From: Nipponacmea schrenckii
Lineage: Eukaryota; Mollusca; Gastropoda; Lottiidae
NCBI GenBank assembly: GCA_030562195.1
Contig: CM060199.1
Span: forward strand, 8,514,338-8,578,337
Direction of reading: 5' to 3'
Length of the DNA: 64,000 bases
This document shows, one piece after another, positions 45,331 through 56,525 of this stretch. A program made the position numbers and the translations under genes. The notes below the pieces were generated by a model. It was not told the origin of the DNA. It did not search any database and saw only the letters and a program-made list of their open reading frames with translations. The stretch's first letter is position 1, and the number at the start of each line of letters is the position of its first letter.

Positions 45331-45756
45331 TCCATCATAATGTTTTACTTTTTTAGCATGAGCTCCTTGTTTTGTAATCCGAGATCAAAGCACAACCTTA
45401 AGCATATTATATAGCAAAAACACACAGAGTAAAATTGAAATTAAAATTACTGGTATAAATTATTTGAGGAGAATGAAAATGCTTCAGGTGAGCATTTTGT
45501 AACACATTTAAAGCTAATTAACACATTAGTATTATCTTTTCAGGGTTCTAATTTCACTATGTCTCTTGATGGACATGACAAATTATGTGGTTATCAAAAA
45601 TCAACATTTCCTTTATGTATATATGGCGGTCAAGATACTTTCAGTGGGCGGATTAACTTTCTTCGAATATGGACATCAAACAATGACCCTAAGATTATAG
45701 GCAGATTTTACTTTGATTTTCTATTTGAGAACCGAGGTAGGCAATAGTAATTTTTT

Positions 45757-47455
45757 ATACGCCCACATTATAATGTGAACGTATATTGTCATTGCCCCTG
45801 GTCGTCCGTCTGTCGTGCTGTTGTGCCATAAGTCTGTCCACAATTTCTTGTGGGTGCGATAGAAACCACAAATTTAATCGGGTCATCTTAAAACTTGGAT
45901 GACATGTATGTCATAATTGAATGTCGGTTCCTTTCCTTTCCTATGCCCATTTAATTAGCAAAATTTCATCAAATTTGCCTTGTGGGTGTGATAAAGACCG
46001 CAATTTTTTTTTCAGATCATCACAAAACTTGGTAGACATGAATATCATCATAAAATGACGGTTTCTTTTGAAAACCAGCTTTGTTATTTCAAGGTTGGTG
46101 AGTTATGCCACCGGACGTCCACCCACAATTTCTTTTGGGTGCAATAGAGACCACAATATCACAAAATGTAGTTTCCTTTCAAAAATCAGCATCGTAACTT
46201 TTACGGGTGGTGAGCTACGCCCCTTTAATTAATTTCATCAACTTTGACTTGTGGGTGCAATAGAGACTCCAAGCAACAGGCATTTGAGAACACAATGAAA
46301 AGATAATTGAAACTGTCTCTTCGGTATAAACGCAATTTTTGATTGGCTCGATATAGTTTATCTTCAATTGATCTTAGTAATTTGTATAGATGCCAAAATT
46401 AAATACGATTTGTGTGTTTTTGATCAAGGTTGCATATGTTTTTTGGTATGGCCAGAAAACCGATGAGGTAGACTAAAGCAAAGACACTTGCACCAATAAT
46501 ATCAGATTGTTTTTAATTTGCAGGTGTTCAGTGTCGTATAGATATCAATGAATGTGATCCTAATCCATGTTCTAATGGTGGAACCTGTTTAGAACAGGCA
46601 CCAGGAGAGTTTGTATGCAGATGCCCAATTGGTCTTCAAGGAGAATTCTGTGAATTGGATACTGATGAATGTTTCCCGGTCAACCCTTGTCAAAATGGCG
46701 GAGTATGTTCTAATGGTCCTAGAGGAGTATATATCTGCAGGTGTCGGATCTCTTTGAAACTTGACATACAAGTGGTTCATTATAAAATATCAGTTCCTTT
46801 TGAAAATTTTACGGATGGTGAGTTATGCCCTGGGCGTCTGCTAACAATTCTCGTGTGTGCAATAGAAACCACAATTTTTACCGGATCATCATAAAACTAG
46901 ATAAATACCGGTATGTACATTATCACAAAATGTAGCTTCCTTTCATAAACCAGCATCTTAACTTTTACGGGTTGTGAGTTATGCTCCTTTAATAATTATT
47001 GTAATTTCATCAAATTGCTTGTGGCTGCAATAGAGACTACAATTCTTATCGGATCTGTTTGAAACTTGATATACAAGTGGTTCATTATAAAATATCAGTT
47101 CCTTTTGAAAATCAGCTTTGTAACTTTTACGGTTAGTGAGTTATGCCCTGAACGTCCGCTAACAATTCTTGTGGGAGTGATAGAGACCACAATTTTTACC
47201 GGATTATCACGAAACTTGATAAATATGTATATCATCAATAAATGTTGGTTCCTTTCGTAAAACCAGCATCGTAACTTTTATAGTTGGTGAGTTATGCCCC
47301 CGTCCGTCCACAATTTCTTGTGAGTGGAATAGAGACCACAATTTTTACCAGATCTTCACGAAACTTGGTAAACATGTAATTATTAGTGTGATACTAGTGT
47401 TTGTCGGTCCTCAAATTGGCTGCTGGTGGGCGTATTGCCTTATGGGCGTACGCTC
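45757..47455 (+). mobile_element. Pearl-like element carrying a captured EGF exon
   Basis: Starts 'tttttatacgcccacatta' with the terminal palindrome and a CCGT-rich run, then array units ('gtgggtgcaatagagaccac', 'catcaaaacttgg' type). At 46524-46743 an EGF-coding exon interrupts the array. Units resume at once and the element ends near 47455 with 'gctgctggtgggcgtattgc'. It lies in intron 2 of the integrase-like gene. Confidence 0.65.
46524..46743 (+). pseudogene. Two EGF-like repeats in an exon fragment
   Basis: Acceptor 'ttgcag' then a phase-1 start. First repeat: DINECDPNPCSNGGTC, CRCPIGLQGEFCE. Second: DTDECFPVNPCQNGGVCSN, YICRC, then cut by pearl array sequence before its last cysteine. 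These are calcium-binding type EGF repeats (D-I/T-N/D-E-C) of extracellular proteins, unrelated to the integrase gene around it. A GT follows at 46741, but splicing there would leave phase 2 and break the frame of the next integrase exon. Confidence 0.8.
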
Positions 47456-47692
47456 GTTTTACCTATCTTCATATTAGAATTTGCAAACCATGCTTTCCCA
47501 GTTTTATTATTATGCTGCTATGAGTGATTTGTAGTTAGGCATATAATCTGCAGAAATGGTTTTGTTGAGAAGAGCTCTCCCAATACATATTCAGAAAGAA
47601 AGTGTTGAAAAACCTTCACCATATTATTCAGCCAAAAATGTTCTTTCGTGGCAAGAAATGAAATTAATGTTTTCACTTCAAAAATTACTTAA

Positions 47693-48016
47693 AGGGATAT
47701 TATCCCCTAAAACTATATTTTAACATCAGATAGAGCTCAATCACAGCTTTCCAGTGCACTAATCCATTTTCTTCTTAGACCAATAGCAACATCACAAATT
47801 AAGTTTTAAGTTGGATACATGACGTCATATAAAGCCAAATATGGTCATTTTATTCTATTTGATGTCATATTATCGGAAATTAGGTCATTTTTTCACAGTT
47901 TAAAAATGAATTTGCTAATTAACCAATTGTCTCAGGAAACAACCGATTTGTGCGCTGCAAAGCTGAGAATGATCTCTATCTAATGTTAAAATATAGATTT
48001 AGGGGATAATATCCCT
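47693..48016. mobile_element. 324-bp palindromic MITE with TTAA target duplication, copy 1
   Basis: TIRs begin AGGGATATTATCCCC and run inward about 70 bp ('tatattttaacatcagatag'). TTAA stands at 47689-47692 and 48017-48020, as for piggyBac- or Kolobok-type elements. No coding capacity. Confidence 0.85.
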
Positions 48017-48940
48017 TTAAGAAATATTTTTCTACTATAGTCAAGCAATTTTCAATTCAACAAAAATCAAAAATATATAATTTTTCTTAACTTTTGTTTT
48101 GAAGGTCTAAGGACCCACTAACCATTCTCTTTGATAAATTTAGAAAGCATAAATTTACTGAGACTGCCCCCTCAACTTTACCATCATACAAAAATGATTC
48201 CCTCATGATTCAATAACATTTATTTATTTACAGTGCTGTGTAAACGTTTGAGGGTTGATAGAGGTACAGAGACTGGTATTGTCACAACTATACATGCTTA
48301 TCTTGCTCACTTGATGGGTAATACAGAAGAAGAAGTGTTAGACCTCGTTTTATATGGACCATCCACAGAAAACAAAATCGAAAGATGGTGGAGAGAACTT
48401 CATCACAGGCTGGAGATTTATTTCAACAAACAACTGTTAGAATTACTTGAAAATGGTAGCTATGACCCTTCAGATCATTACATCGGTATGACTTTCTTTA
48501 CAAACAATTTTAGCATTGATATTCAAATTTATCATTTTAAATGATTCAAGGATTCATTATATGCTGGTAAGAAATTATCTCAAGTAATATGCTTTCAATT
48601 GTCAATACATTGATCATTTGTTGTACTGACCTGTTCAATCCCAAAGGTACTGTATTAGTCATGGTAACGGTAATGATCGCTTAGAAGTGAGACACCTGTG
48701 ACAATTTATCTCTTAATTGTTTGCACAATATCTTATATTATGATTTTCGTGTTATCATTTTCTAAGCTAATTCTTTTTAAAATGAAACTTAGTTTGGTTT
48801 TTATATGCCCACATGTAAATGTGCGTGTATATATTGTTGTCACCCCTGTCCGTTGTGACGGACCTGTCCCCACACATCACTTGTGAACACAATAAAAGCT
48901 AGAGTTTATATTGGATTTGAATGAAATTGTCTATGAATAT

Positions 48941-49826
48941 CAGGGGCGCAGATCCCGGTGGGGACCCCGGGACCGGTCCCCACCACTGAAAAAAGTGGTG
49001 GGGACACAATATGGTTGGTCCCCACCACTTTTTGTGATATAATTTTCAAAATACATAAATCCGCACTCAAGCTGGACCACCACTTTTTGTGACTAATATA
49101 ATTATCAAAATGCATAAATCCGCACTCCAACAGGGTTACGAGACGCTGGCGACAATGCAAATTTAATCATTGACGCTGTGCGAATCAAGTGGTTCTGGAT
49201 GATGGAGGCTAGGATACGTGGCTGGATGTTTACGTTGACGTGTTAACCTTCTAAGGGGCGTAACTCTGTTTTACATGGGTTTGTACACAAGGTTTTCATA
49301 TTCATATACCCAACTAGACTATCTGTCGAGATTCTGTTTCAGGAATATTGAACGGTGGATTGATAGTGATGTCTCAGCGACCAACAAAAACAAAAAACAG
49401 ACATATCTTTGATTTGTTCAAGAAGAGCGTGGACGAGAATGGCCATTGTCCGGGAGCCTTTTCTCAAATGGAAACCTCAGTGGCCTCATCTTCCACATCT
49501 TTAGGTAGGCCTATTACTAGTAGTGCTAGTGGTGACAGTTCTAATAATGATCATAGTATGCAATCTTTAATAAGATAAGTCGGATATGACTCAGACGAAC
49601 ACTGCTGTAGTTGAGAATAATAAAGGCTCTGCTTCTTCGCCAAAATCACCCATAGGCCCAAGCCTACTACCATTGGGCCTACCTGTTCCAGATCAGCCAC
49701 ATCAACCCATTGACCTTAGTTTTATGAACACTCAAATTGTAAAAAGAGGCGGTACAAAAGGGGCTGTTACATCTTTAAACAGATCAGATGTTCCCCACCA
49801 ACTTTATCAACGGATCTGCGCCCCTG
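48941..49826 (+). mobile_element. hAT-like remnant with 8-bp target duplication
   Basis: TIRs CAGGGGCGCAGATCC (48941) and the inverse ending 49826. Flanks are ATGAATAT (48933-48940) and ATGACTAT (49827-49834), 7 of 8 equal. Inside, a 130-bp 'ggtccccaccactttttgtg' sequence is partly repeated near the left end. Most of the transposase is missing; an acceptor and a first exon remain. Confidence 0.85.
49369..49578 (+). pseudogene. N-terminal exon of a hAT-type transposase
   Basis: Follows 'ctgtttcag' at 49334-49342. Reads MSQRPTKTKNRHIFDLFKKS and a Ser/Thr-rich tail, like the N-termini of hAT/ZMYM-related transposases that start with a short basic 'K-x-F-x-x-F' piece. A further open frame (49586-49826) of Pro/Ser-rich sequence follows. 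No zinc finger or catalytic part remains. Confidence 0.55.
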
Positions 49827-49975
49827 ATGACTATGAGTATATGCATTTGCACATCAAGTTTAAATTACAAAAGGTGGATTGCTAATACATTGTAAGCTGC
49901 CATTAAGGTTTGTTGTCGGTGGGCGTATAGCCTTTCAGGCTTCCGCTTGTTTAAATTACAAAAGTTGGATGGCTT

Positions 49976-52480
49976 TTTATACGCCCAAATGTAATTTGGA
50001 CATATATTATCGTTGCCCCGGTCCGTCGGTCCGTCCGTCAACATTTCCATTGTGGGCATGATAGAGACTACAGTTTTCATTTGATTTTGATCAAACTTAG
50101 TGTGAGCATTGGAATTGATAAGACGGCGCTCAAGTTCGAATTTGGCAATTTTTTGATTAACGGTTTCTGAGATATAGCCCTTGCCTCAACTTTTGTTGTG
50201 GGCGCAATAGAGACTACAATTTTCATTGGATTTTGATGAAACTAGGTGTGAGCATTGGAAATGATAAGACGGCGGTCAAGTTCGAATTTGACGAATTTTC
50301 GATGAACGGTTTTTGAGTTATTGCCCTTGACTTAAAGATGTCGCGTCAAAATTTCATTGTGGCTGCTGTAGAAGCTACAATTTTGAATGGATTTTGATTA
50401 AACTTTGTGTAAGCCTAGAAATTGATAAGACGGCGGTCAAGTTGGAATTTTGGTCCGTCCGTCCGTCTGTCCGTCCGTTTGTTCGTCACCATTTGTTGTG
50501 GGCAAGATAGAGACTACAATTTTCATTTGATTTTTACCAAACTTAGTGTGAGCATTGGTATTGATAAGACGGCGCTGAATATCGAATTTGGAGAATTTTT
50601 GATGAACGGTTTTTGAGTTATTGCCGTTGCCTCAACTTTTGTTGTGGGCGCAATGGAGACTACAATTTTCATTGGATTTTGATGAAACTTGGTGTGAGCA
50701 TTGGAATTGATAAGACGGCGGTCAAGTGTGAATTTGACGATTTTTCAATGAACAGTTTTTTTAGTTATTGCCCTTGCCTCAACTTTTGTTGTGGGCACAA
50801 TGGAGACTACAATTTTCAATGGATTTTGATGAAACTTGGTGTGAGCTTTGGAATTGATATATTTATCATATATTTTCGATGAACGGTTATTTAGTTATTG
50901 CCCTTGACTTAGTGAATTTTTCGATGAACGGTTCTGGAGTTATGGCTCTTGAAGTTAACTATACTAGTATGCTCAATTATGTTGATGAGATAGCTTATCT
51001 TATATTTTTGCTGCTGGTGTAACTACCCATTGATGTGATAGCTTATCTTACTATTTTGCTGCTGATGGCGTATTACCACGCTTGGCGTGGCAATCTTTGA
51101 TTAATTAATTCCCTGACAATCTGGGACTGCCCCTTTAACAGATGTTTTTGAAACTTGATTATGCTTCTTAATAGTGATAAAATCTCAGACGAGTTCGAAT
51201 ATGGGCATTTTTTGATCAACGTTTCTGGAGCTAGGGCCCATGAAGTTTACTATGCTAATATACCTTGTGAACACGATAGAGACCAGAGTTTTAAGGAATC
51301 TTTTTATACGCCCAAAGTGTTTTTTGGACGTATATTGTCGTCCCTTCTGTCTGTCCGTCTTTCCACAATTTCTTGTGAACACGATAGAGGGCAAAGTTTT
51401 CAACTTTTTGAGTTTTAGTATCCTACTTTTTCAAGGTAAAATCTTGGACGGGTTCAAAGTTAGGCATTTTCAATGAACGGTTCCAGAGTTATGGCCCTTG
51501 AACTTAACTATGATGAATGAGACTAATTTTCTTTATGAACACAATAGAGGCCAGAGTTTTTAAACGCCTAAATGTAATTTGGTTGTATATTGTCGTCGCC
51601 CCTGTCGCCATCCGTCCACAATTTCTTGTGCACACGGTAAAGACCATAGTTTTAAACAAATCTTTTTGAAACTTAATATGCTACTTTATAAAGTTAAAAT
51701 CTCGGACGAGTTCAAACTTCAAACTTGGGCATTTTTCAATGAACGGTTCTGGAGTTATGGCCCTTGAAGTTTACTATAGTAATATTCCTTGTGAAAACAA
51801 TAGAGGCCAGAGTTTTTATCGAATCTTTTTGAAACTTGGTATTCTTATATTTTTGCTGCTGTGCAACTGCCTATTGCTGAGATAGCTTATCGTACTATTT
51901 TGCTGCTGATGGGCGTATATTTCCGCGCTTGGCGTGGCTATCTTTATCGTATCTTTTTAAAACTTGGTATACTACTTAATAATCATAAAATCTGAGACAA
52001 GTTCGAAATTAGACATTTTTCATTGAAGGTTCTGGAGTTATGGCCCATGAAGTTTACTATGTTGAATTAGACTTATATGCCTTGTGGTGAACAAAATAGA
52101 GGCCTGAGTTTTTAATAAATATTTTGAAACTTGGAATGCTACTTTATAATGATAAAATTGCGAAAGGGTTCGAATTTTGGGTATTTTTTGATGAAAGTTC
52201 TGGGGTTATGGCCCTTGAACTTCACTATGATGAATTAGACTAATATGCTGCTACTACCCATTGATGAGTTAGCTTATCTTATATTTTTGCTGCTGGTGCA
52301 ACTACCCACTGATGAGTAAGCTTATCTTACTATTTTTTGGGCTGGTGCAATTGCCCTTTGATGAGATACCTTATCTTACTATTTTGCTGCTTATTACCAA
52401 GCTTGGCTTGGCTATCTTTCATTGTAAGCTGCCATTTAGGTTTGTTGTCGGTGGGCGTATAGACTTTCAGTTCAAGAGTC
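49976..52480 (+). mobile_element. Composite of at least three pearl-like elements
   Basis: 5' ends at 49978, 51301 and 51557 ('tttttatacgcccaaatg' or close, followed by CCGT-rich runs). 3' ends with hairpins at 51076-51090, 51923-51937 and 52397-52411, each preceded by 'gctgctg' and followed by 'atcttt'. Array units between them are 100-170 bp. A last variant end (52430-52475) repeats the end at 49880-49950. Confidence 0.7.
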
Positions 52481-52998
52481 CCCTTGTTGATATTTTTTTT
52501 TACATTATTTCCAGGAATATACTTGCCTTTGTCTATATCCCTGTCTTGCAAAAACAATTAGACATATTTCGAACTACCATCTGGAATAATTCTCGGGGCA
52601 GATTTCAACCTGGAAAAATACAATGGAACAGGTTATGGTGACTCTATCACAGAAAAACAAATGGAGGAAGTTGCTACTGTGTCAAATGTACTTGTTAACA
52701 CTGATGACTTTTTGAATCCAGATTTCAGAACTTTGTGTGAAGGTTTTTTGCCTAATGTAAAGGAAATTATGCCTCATGAAGCTGCGGTTGCATTTTTGTA
52801 TTTAAAAGAGAAAATAATGGATCAGCATTAGACAGTTGTATTTTTATTTTCAATGTTCTAATATTTGTCACAGTAAATAGATAAAGATAGATAACACATC
52901 GAAATAAAAATTATAATGTAAAACTGTCATGGTGAGAATAAAAAAGTTTAATATATTATGACTGTTATTTATTGAAATTATTGGCATCAGTGTTTTAA

Positions 52999-53323
52999 AG
53001 GGGAACTATCCTCTAAAACTATATTTTAACATTAGATAGAGATCATTCCCAGCTTTCCAGAGCACTAATAAGTTTTTTCCTGAGACAATTGGTTAATTCG
53101 CAAATTCATTTTTAAACTGTGAAAAAAAATGACCACTTCTGGTAACATGACATCATTTAGGATAAAATGACCATATTTGGCTTTAAGACTTACAGGTATA
53201 TATAACTTAAAACTTGATTTGTGATGTAGCTATTTGTCTCAGAAAAAAAACAATTAGTGCACTGGAAAGCTGAGAATTATCTCTATCTGATGTTAAAATA
53301 TAGTTTTAAGTGATACTTCCCCT
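52999..53323. mobile_element. Palindromic MITE, copy 2
   Basis: Same family as 47693-48016 (AGGGGAACTATCC, then 'taaaactatattttaacatt'). Left flank TTAA at 52995-52998; the right flank reads ATAA (53324-53327), one base changed. Confidence 0.8.
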
Positions 53324-54695
53324 ATAATTTGCCTGAATAATCAGACAATGTTTCTTGAACTTGAATTATACATTAAATATGAAATCAAAAGGGGCTAGAA
53401 ATTCAAAATATTAAAACCAAGTAACACTTATTCTGAACAGTAACTAAAATCAACAATAACTGCACTTCAGTTATACATCAAAATTGAATTTAACATTAAT
53501 TAATAAACAGTTAATGAATGAATGGGCATATTATTCAATATCATGAATTAATTCATCTCTGCTCATCCTAACATCTGACAAAATCTGTTACATTTGTGAT
53601 TTAGTACAAAATTCTCAATGGCCAGAAGAGCCAAGTTTCCTAAGCAAAAAATTACATCTTCCCCACTTTCATCAGTTATGTTTGAACTTGATAGAAGTGG
53701 TACCAGAAGAGATGCGTTATCAAGTACAATAACTAGTACCACATTGCATAGTGTAGACAAATTGAGTGTCACATCACCTGAATTTGATATCAACTCTAAT
53801 GACTCTAATGCTGCTCCAATTGACAATTATCTTGTAAAGTCACCCTGCTCTTATCCAGCATCCCTTTCTTTAGCCAGTATGCTTAATAAGGTGTTGTCTT
53901 TGAATGACTATAACTTCAACACATTACAAGATAGAATAAATTACCTGATATGAAAATTGTCACAAAATGGATGAATTTTATGATTATTGTAAAAAAAAAA
54001 ATTTAAGAGCATTATTTACCACCAAAATTACCTGGATACCTGACAATACTTACTAAATGCAATATTTGTTTCAGATTTAGGCTTTAAATTTCCTTCTATT
54101 TATTGTAAATGATGTTTTTAATAAAAAACAAATAGAAGACAATATTTTCCAAACAATTCCAAAAATGAAATGACAGGTCTACAGGTATGAAATTCAGGTA
54201 AACAGGTAGATTGTAATACAAAAAAAGTAAATTCAAAGTAAAATTTCATAAAAGGAAGAACAAAAATCAATTAGACCCCCATTCATTTGTATTTTGCAGT
54301 AGACTAGGCCTATCCATTATATTTATGTCATTTTACAGTATTTTCACAGAAAAAATAACCTTTTAAATGTAATATTTATCGGCAAGCCTACCTTGATTAT
54401 AATTTTGAAATAGGGACAGGTGTGAAACCGGAGGGACAATTCTCGTCAACGGTGGTCTAGACCGGGGCTTTTTTCGTTATTATTTGTGTCGAATTTAGCG
54501 ATAAGTCATCCTCCGAAATCGATTTCAAAATCAAAATCTTCACTGAAAACACTATATGCCATTATTCCATCACTGAACTGCACAGTATACGCGATGTCAA
54601 CTGTAGAATACGTTTGAATTTTGGTCATTTTCAAAAGAAAATTTCTCTAATTTTTCAAGAGCAACCACCTGGCTTTGTTTACATCTAGAGATAGC
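53324..54695. other. Mostly empty stretch with one unassigned ORF
   Basis: AT-rich. The only candidate is the open frame 53618-53953, listed separately. Confidence 0.4.
53618..53953 (+). CDS. Unassigned ORF of 111 residues
   Basis: Starts MARRAKFPKQKITSSPLSSV and is Ser/Thr/Asn rich, with a helical end (SLSLASMLNKVLSLNDYNF). It lies in noncoding-looking sequence after a MITE. I recognise no family; it may be a single exon or chance. The reading is longer than expected by chance in such AT-rich DNA, but no other evidence supports it. Confidence 0.25.
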   Translation: MARRAKFPKQKITSSPLSSVMFELDRSGTRRDALSSTITSTTLHSVDKLSVTSPEFDINSNDSNAAPIDNYLVKSPCSYPASLSLASMLNKVLSLNDYNFNTLQDRINYLI

Positions 54696-56059
54696 CAGGG
54701 GCGTAGCTACCGGGGGGGTGTAGGGGGTATCACACCCACCCCCCCCCCCCCCCCACTTTTACTGAACTCGTCGGTAAAACGCGGAATCGGTCGGTAAAAA
54801 GGGGGGTCATGGATGGAACCGTCGGTAAAACGCGGAATCGATCGATTAAACCGAAAAAGTCAAAACATTGTGTTGGTTATGATCGGTCGATTAAAGACGG
54901 CAAGGTGGGACCGTCGGTAAAACCAATTAACTCAAAAAGTAAAAACCTTGTGTTGGTTATGATTTTATCAGTAAACTGTCAACATTAAAAGTATTTTTTT
55001 TTACTGAAACTACCGTTGGTTATGACTGGAGTCTTCGGTAAAACCGATTGGTTAACCGATACCCTTGTTATTGGTAAGCTGTTCGTTATTTGAATTTGTC
55101 GGTAAAACGCGGAATTGGCCGATAGAAGAAGGTCATAGATGGAGCCGTCGGTAAAACCGATTTGTTAACCGAAAGAGTGAAAACCTTGTGTCTCTTAAGA
55201 TGTTATCGGTAAACCGTTTGTCTACATTAAAGTGATTTTTACTAAACTTGTCGGTAAAACGCGGAATCGGTCGATAATAGACGGCAATAGATGGGAAATA
55301 GAGCCTTCAGTAAAACCGATTGGCTGACCGAAAGTGTGGAAACCTTGTGTCAGTTATGATGTTATCGGAAAACTGTTCGTCTACATAAAAAGTGATTTTT
55401 ACTGAACTTGTCGGTAAACCGCAGAATAGGTCGAAAAAGGCTATATAAAACATATGGTTGTCCGACGAAAATTGATAATTTTGACCGGTGGAAACGACTT
55501 CCAAAATCGCGTCAGATGTATTTTCCGGTTTTCCTAGTTTGTAAAATTTTCAGGGGGAGAACACACGAACCCCCCCCCCCCCCCCCCCAAAGTCGGTAAA
55601 ACGCAGAATAGGTCGAAAAAGGACATAGAAAACATATGGTTTTCCGATGAAAATTGATAATTTGGACCAGTGGAAAAGACTTCCAAAATCGCGTCAGATG
55701 TATTCTCCGGGTTTCCAAGTATGTAAAATTTTCCGGGGAAGGACCCCCGAACCCCCCGCCACTGCAAGGGCCGAATACGAAGGCCTTTGGCCTGCAGGAC
55801 TTACCTTGGAAAAATCACTCCCCCCTCTCAGGCATAATTATTCTAGATACACCCCTGATTGATATAGTTTTCTAAGGTTTAGGATTTGCTTTAACGATGG
55901 ATTTCGTTCGTGTATAATGTATATACTTAAAAGTGCGAGTAAGTTATTTTTGCCCCGGGAAGAACAAGTGTTCGTCGGTAAAACTTTGACGTTACACGTG
56001 TTCGTCGGTAAAACTTAGACGTTACACCCCCCAGTCAAAATGGTTACGCTACGCTCCTG
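54696..56059. mobile_element. Non-autonomous hAT-like element with internal tandem repeats
   Basis: Ends CAGGGGCGTAGC (54696) and the inverse of CAGGAGCGTAGCG (to 56059). Flanks are GAGATAGC (54688-54695) and GAGACAGC (56060-56067), 7 of 8 equal. The interior is built of 'gtcggtaaaacgcggaatcgg' type repeats. A 170-bp segment occurs twice (about 55407-55575 and 55600-55770), each copy ending in a poly-C run. No transposase. Confidence 0.8.
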
Positions 56060-56228
56060 GAGACAGCCTTGACCTTCAGCTCTCTAATGGTGAGGTGCAT
56101 TTGTTGCTGCGATCGGAAGTTTGTTCTTAAATTGGATTTTAGTAAGAACACAACTCGTGTCGCATATCTGCGCCCATGGCGTTTGAGCCGGCAGGCACAT
56201 ATATATGCGCCCGTGGCGTCTCACATAC

Positions 56229-56363
56229 GTTCATCGTCGACTCTTCCAAAAGGTAGATATCATCCGGAGTGATGACGACTGTTTTACCATTACGGCAAAA
56301 TACCTTAATAGGGGCGTCATCCACTTCCACAAGTTGAACTACAACTATAGGTTCGGCTGCCAT
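56229..56363 (-). CDS. Putative first coding exon of an unknown gene
   Basis: Met at 56363 starts MAAEPIVVVQLVEVDDAPIK, followed by FCRNGKTVVITPDDIYLLEE. It ends at a good donor, GTATGT (56228 downward). Codon use and composition look real, but no family is recognised, and no downstream exon was found before the hAT element at 56059. It may be the start of a gene interrupted by that element. Confidence 0.4.
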
Positions 56364-56525
56364 TCTGCGAATGTAGGGTCTAAGACAGATGACTGCGATT
56401 TTATAGGCTGCATGCCGGAAAGGGGTTGTGATTGGATAAAAAAAACACATAGTATGATTTTTTAACTTTAATCAATTAACATCAGAACAATGAAAAATAA
56501 TAACATAATAAACTAAAGAATAGAA

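Larger units (their letters stand above)
48799..49950 (+). mobile_element. Pearl-like element interrupted by a hAT remnant
   Basis: Starts 'tttttatatgcccacatgt' with 'cccctgtccgt'. It is interrupted at 48941 by a hAT element and resumes at 49835, ending with 'gtcggtgggcgtatagcc' and a GCC/GGC hairpin (about 49928-49938). Confidence 0.6.
44196..52831 (+). pseudogene. Integrase-core-domain gene, split and decaying
   Basis: Exons: 44196-44607, 45544-45736, 48234-48485, 52515-52831. Exon 1 has the N-terminal helical region (MTGPGRMLGYRALHKKIREI). Exon 2 has NFTMSLDGHDKLCGYQ and RINFLRIWTSNNDPKIIGR. Exon 3 has LRVDRGTETGIVTTIHAYL and GPSTENKIERWWRELHHRLE, giving D, D and E of an integrase-like core. 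Exon 4 begins in phase but has a stop: VYIPVLQKQLDIF is legible in the next frame, and LPSGI and FLNPDFRTLCEGFLP return to the first, so two compensating shifts bracket about 70 bp. The family is a metazoan rve-type integrase often found as single genes, probably transposon-derived. The first three exons are sound. Confidence 0.75.

Noticed and set aside
46655..46894. Longer EGF ORF through the array sequence
   Set aside because: After the CRC of the second repeat the reading is pearl array sequence found again at 47049; it is not EGF-coding.
48906..49160. Minus-strand ORF of 84 residues
   Set aside because: Lies in the left end of the hAT remnant and its internal 'ggtccccaccac' repeat; no protein-like features.
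55307..55767. Several small ORFs within the 'gtcggtaaaac' repeats
   Set aside because: Products of the internal 170-bp duplication and poly-C runs (poly-Gly or poly-Pro); not genes.
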